From DATKEH01 sp035546355 (lineage in GTDB: Bacteria; Acidobacteriota; Thermoanaerobaculia; Multivoradales; JAIOJS01): 8,377 nucleotides of DNA. Position 1 is the first letter of the stretch, and every line of letters starts with the position of its first letter. Below are positions 5,983-8,377 of the stretch, piece after piece. The position numbers were made by a program, and so were the translations under genes. Under the pieces are notes generated by a model. The model was not told where the DNA came from and searched no databases. It was given only the letters and a program-made list of their open reading frames with translations. The stretch covers positions 1 through 8,377 of the forward strand of contig DATKEH010000023.1 in assembly GCA_035546355.1 (NCBI GenBank), written 5' to 3'.

Positions 5983-7604
5983 CGCTCCACCTCGTCGGGG
6001 AAGTGCTTCAGCGCGCTGGTCAGCGGCAGCGCCGCCGCCTGTCCCAGCCCGCAGATCGATCCTTCGTTCATCTCCCACGCCGCCTCGGCGACGTGGGCCA
6101 GTGCCGCGCCGTCGCCCTCGCCGCGCATGCGGCGGTCCACCGCCTCGCGCAGGTAGCGGGTACCGATGCGGCAGGGGGCGCACTGGCCGCAGCTCTCCTC
6201 CTCGAAGAAGCGCAGCTGCTCGCGCGCCGCCCACAGCAGGTCCACCGTGTCGTTGAGCACCACGATGCCGCCCGAGCCGAGCATCGAGCCGGCCTCGGCC
6301 AGCGCCTTGAACGACAGCGGTCGGCCGCGCTCCGACGCCGGCAGGAAGCCGGAGCTGGCGCCACCGGGGGAGAAAGCCTTCAAGGTGCCGACGTAGCCGC
6401 CGGCGGCCTCGGCCAGCTCGTCGAGGGAGACGCCGAGCGGCAGCTCGTAGGTGCCGGGGCGCGCCACGTGGCCGGACACGCAGTAGAGCTTGGTGCCGGC
6501 CTCGCCGCGGCCGAGCTTGCGGAACCACGCGCCGCCGCGCTGCAGGATCGGCGGCACGCAGGCGATGGTCTCGACGTTGTGCACCAGCGTCGGCCGCCCC
6601 CACAGCCCCTTCTCGGCGGGGAAGGGGGGGCGCAGCCGCGGCATGCCGCGCTTGCCCTCGAGCGCCTCGATCAGCGCCGTCTCCTCGCCGCAGATGTAGG
6701 CCCCCTGGCCGGCGTGCATGTGGAAGCGCACCCCGGGGAAGAGAGCGGCTTCCCCGACCCGCGCGATGGCCCGCTCGACGACCCCCCACGGCACCTCGAA
6801 CTCGCCGCGCAGGTAGAGGTAGACCTCGCTCGCGCCCATGGCGCGGGCGGCGATCGCCAGCCCCTCGAGCACCAGGTCGGGGCGGCGCAGCAGCACCTCG
6901 CGGTCCTTGAAGGTGCCGGGCTCCCCCTCGTCGGCGTTGAGCACCACGTAGCGCAGGGGATCCGCCTGGCCTCGCACCGTCTTCCACTTGACCGCCGCCG
7001 GGAAGCCGGCGCCGCCGCGCCCCTGCAGCCCCGACGCCTCGACTTCGGCGAGTACCGCCTCGGCGCCGAGCGCCTCGGCGCGGGCGAAGGCGGCGCCCGA
7101 CCAGTCGGCGGCGCCGCAGAGGTCGAGAGCGAGGCTCTCGGGGTCGGCGCCCGCGGGGCCGACGTACCCCTTCCAGGTGCCCAGCCGCCGGGCGCCGTCG
7201 GCGAGGCGCCGCCAGTCGGGGCCGTGGCCGGTCAGGTCCGCCGCCGTCACCCCCGGCATCACCCGCCGCTCCACCATCACCGCCGGCGGCTTGTCGCAGG
7301 CGGCGAGGCAGGAGCAGCCCGCCACCGGCAGCCCTTCGGCCTCGGCCGCCGCCAGCACCCCGGAAGCGCCGGCGAGCTGGCAGGAGAGGCCGGTGCACAC
7401 CCGCACCCGGACGTCGGGATCGGCCAGCAGGTGGAAGAACGAGCCGACGCCGTAGACCTCGGCCTCGGGCACGCCGGTGTCGCGCGCTACCTGCCGCGCG
7501 GTGCCTGGCGTCAGGCCGCCGGCGCGCTGCAGGCGCTCGGGCACCGCCGCCCGCGCCTGCTCGCGGCGGCGTCGGCGGTCGGCGGTGAAGTCGTTCTCGG
7601 CCAA
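5979..7604 (-). CDS. fdhB: Formate dehydrogenase NAD(H)/FMN subunit, NuoE-NuoF fusion
   Basis: This 541-residue diaphorase subunit passes electrons from fdhA to NAD+. Residues 1-130 are a NuoE-like thioredoxin-fold [2Fe-2S] domain: EVYGVGSFFHLL (49-60), Cys70-X4-Cys75 and Cys99-X3-Cys103. Residues from about 145 are NuoF-like: FMN/NADH glycine loop GRGGAGF (195-201), NADEGEPGTFKDR (223-235), YICGEETAL (303-311), and a C-terminal [4Fe-4S] site at Cys472/475/478 (SCGQCAPCRIGT) plus Cys518 (ICGLGQ). In FdsABG enzymes these are two separate proteins (FdsG and FdsB); here they are one. The start is TTG at 7604-7602. The frame closes upstream at 7613-7611, and the nearby ATG at 7614 is out of frame. 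No Shine-Dalgarno sequence precedes it. Its stop shares ATGA with the fdhA start, so the two are translationally coupled. Both are cytoplasmic. Confidence 0.95.
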   Translation of the reverse strand: MAENDFTADRRRRREQARAAVPERLQRAGGLTPGTARQVARDTGVPEAEVYGVGSFFHLLADPDVRVRVCTGLSCQLAGASGVLAAAEAEGLPVAGCSCLAACDKPPAVMVERRVMPGVTAADLTGHGPDWRRLADGARRLGTWKGYVGPAGADPESLALDLCGAADWSGAAFARAEALGAEAVLAEVEASGLQGRGGAGFPAAVKWKTVRGQADPLRYVVLNADEGEPGTFKDREVLLRRPDLVLEGLAIAARAMGASEVYLYLRGEFEVPWGVVERAIARVGEAALFPGVRFHMHAGQGAYICGEETALIEALEGKRGMPRLRPPFPAEKGLWGRPTLVHNVETIACVPPILQRGGAWFRKLGRGEAGTKLYCVSGHVARPGTYELPLGVSLDELAEAAGGYVGTLKAFSPGGASSGFLPASERGRPLSFKALAEAGSMLGSGGIVVLNDTVDLLWAAREQLRFFEEESCGQCAPCRIGTRYLREAVDRRMRGEGDGAALAHVAEAAWEMNEGSICGLGQAAALPLTSALKHFPDEVER

Positions 7605-7612
7605 GGTGTTTC

Positions 7613-7618
7613 ATTGTA
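7613..7618 (-). promoter_or_regulatory. Candidate -10 element of the fdhBA operon
   Basis: TACAAT (7618-7613 on the minus strand) matches five of six bases of the TATAAT -10 consensus and lies just upstream of the fdhB TTG at 7604. No convincing -35 sits 16-18 bp upstream. Transcription would begin near 7607-7605, leaving almost no leader, which fits the lack of a Shine-Dalgarno sequence. It lies in the 106-bp gap between the divergent fdhBA operon and the dehydrogenase gene at 7711. No other regulator site is recognised there. Confidence 0.3.
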
Positions 7619-7710
7619 GCGCGAAGCTCCGGACTCCCTGGGAGATGCCTCTCGTCGGCATGCGTCGCCGCCACCGCTCGCGATAGCATGGGCCGCCCGG
7701 AGAGAAGCCG

Positions 7711-8377
7711 ATGCAGACCATCCTGGTGACCGGGGCGCTCGGCCAGGTCGGCGCCGAGCTGGTGCCCGCCCTGCGCGAGCGCTACGGCGCCGACCGCGTG
7801 GTCGCCTCCGACATCCGCATGCCCTCGGGCCGGCCGGTGAACGACGGGCCCTTCGAGTACCTCGACTGCACCAACCGGGCGCAGATCCAGGAGGTGGTGC
7901 GCAAGCACGGCGTCGACGCCATCTACCACCTCGCGGCGCTGCTGTCGGCCACCGCCGAGGAGAAGCCGCACGTCGCCTGGGACGTCAACATGGGCGGCCT
8001 CTACCGGGTGCTCGAGGTGGCGCGGCAGAACCGCTGCGCGGTGTTCTTCCCCAGCTCGATCGGCGCCTTCGGCCCGTCGACGCCGCGCGACGGCACGCCC
8101 CAGGACACCCTGATGCGCCCCACCACCATGTACGGCGTCACCAAGGTCTCCGGCGAGCTGCTGTGCGACTACTACCACCAGCGCTTCGGGGTCGACACCC
8201 GCGGCCTGCGCTTCCCGGGGCTGATCTCTCACGTGGCCCCGCCCGGCGGCGGCACCACCGACTATGCGGTGGAGATCTTCTACCAGGCGATCCGCCACGG
8301 CCGCTACAGCTGCTTCCTCTCGGGCGCTACCCGCCTCGACATGATGTACATGCCCGACGCCATCGCCGCCGCCATCG
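7711..8377 (+). CDS. L-threonine 3-dehydrogenase, SDR (epimerase-like) type, 3' end outside window
   Basis: 222 residues are present; family members are about 310-330, so roughly a third is missing. The N-terminus has the NAD-binding Rossmann motif TGALGQVG (Gly8, Gly11, Gly14), with Asp34 at the end of strand 2 indicating NAD+ rather than NADP+. HLAALLSATAEEKP follows the nucleotide-binding strand. The catalytic set is Ser115/Ser116 (FPSSIGAFGP) and Tyr141-X3-Lys145 (MYGVTK). The segments LRFPGLIS, PPGGGTTDYAVEIFYQA and TRLDMMYMPDAI are typical of bacterial SDR-type threonine dehydrogenases and separate them from UDP-sugar epimerases. The enzyme oxidises threonine to 2-amino-3-ketobutyrate, normally cleaved by a CoA ligase to glycine and acetyl-CoA. 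GGAG at 7699-7702 sits eight bases before the ATG. It is divergent from the formate dehydrogenase operon. Confidence 0.93.
   Translation, partial: MQTILVTGALGQVGAELVPALRERYGADRVVASDIRMPSGRPVNDGPFEYLDCTNRAQIQEVVRKHGVDAIYHLAALLSATAEEKPHVAWDVNMGGLYRVLEVARQNRCAVFFPSSIGAFGPSTPRDGTPQDTLMRPTTMYGVTKVSGELLCDYYHQRFGVDTRGLRFPGLISHVAPPGGGTTDYAVEIFYQAIRHGRYSCFLSGATRLDMMYMPDAIAAAI

Noticed and set aside
3307..6156. 949-codon open frame on the plus strand across fdhA
   Set aside because: It is antisense to a gene with strong family motifs, and its product is a low-complexity His/Arg/Gly/Val/Leu-rich sequence without any domain. It arises from GC-biased codon usage.
6003..7619. 538-codon open frame on the plus strand across fdhB
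   Set aside because: It is an antisense shadow of fdhB with no recognisable motif.
4846..8298. A single 1150-codon minus-strand gene
   Set aside because: Only the part from 5982 downward is real (the FdhA N-terminus). Above 5982 it runs out of frame through fdhB and antisense to the threonine dehydrogenase gene, giving Arg/Ala-rich nonsense.

Overview
The window is very GC-rich DNA with dense, codon-biased genes, from a bacterium that is probably mesophilic and has an anaerobic or facultative metabolism. No feature fixes the phylum. A GC-rich Acidobacteriota, Myxococcota or similar soil/sediment lineage would fit, but this is a guess. The host must have a selenocysteine system (SelA, SelB, tRNA-Sec, SelD) elsewhere in its genome, because its formate dehydrogenase is read through an in-frame UGA.

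Layout. 1-289 (+) is the C-terminal part of a protein with a RyR (ryanodine-receptor) domain. 497-997 (+) is a small cysteine-based tyrosine / dual-specificity phosphatase. From about 1000 to 2400 no intact gene is visible. The stretch instead holds a short relic resembling NACHT/WD40-type proteins, a 3 x 20 bp tandem repeat, a frameshifted zinc-ribbon-like gene, a truncated nucleotidyltransferase tail joined to it by an ATGA overlap, and an internal fragment of an amidohydrolase on the opposite strand. 2418-3057 (+) is an intact VapBC-type toxin-antitoxin pair with an apparently leaderless antitoxin start. 3124-7604 (-) is a two-gene operon for a soluble NAD-dependent formate dehydrogenase. 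7711-8377 (+) is the first part of a short-chain-dehydrogenase-type L-threonine 3-dehydrogenase, divergent from the formate dehydrogenase operon.

The main result is the formate dehydrogenase. The catalytic subunit is one 952-residue protein (5982 to 3124, minus strand) interrupted by TGA at 4848-4846. It lies where family members carry the molybdenum-ligating Cys/Sec. A 7-bp stem with a GGUCU loop starts at the same distance from the UGA as in E. coli fdhF (from memory of that gene). Read conventionally, the gene would be split in two. The upstream partner (7604 to 5979) fuses a NuoE-like [2Fe-2S] domain to a NuoF-like FMN/NAD(H)/[4Fe-4S] domain. Together the two proteins form a complete chain from formate at Mo-Sec, through Fe-S clusters, to FMN and NAD+, which could also run in reverse as CO2 reduction. 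Both lack a signal peptide or membrane segment, so the enzyme is expected in the cytoplasm.
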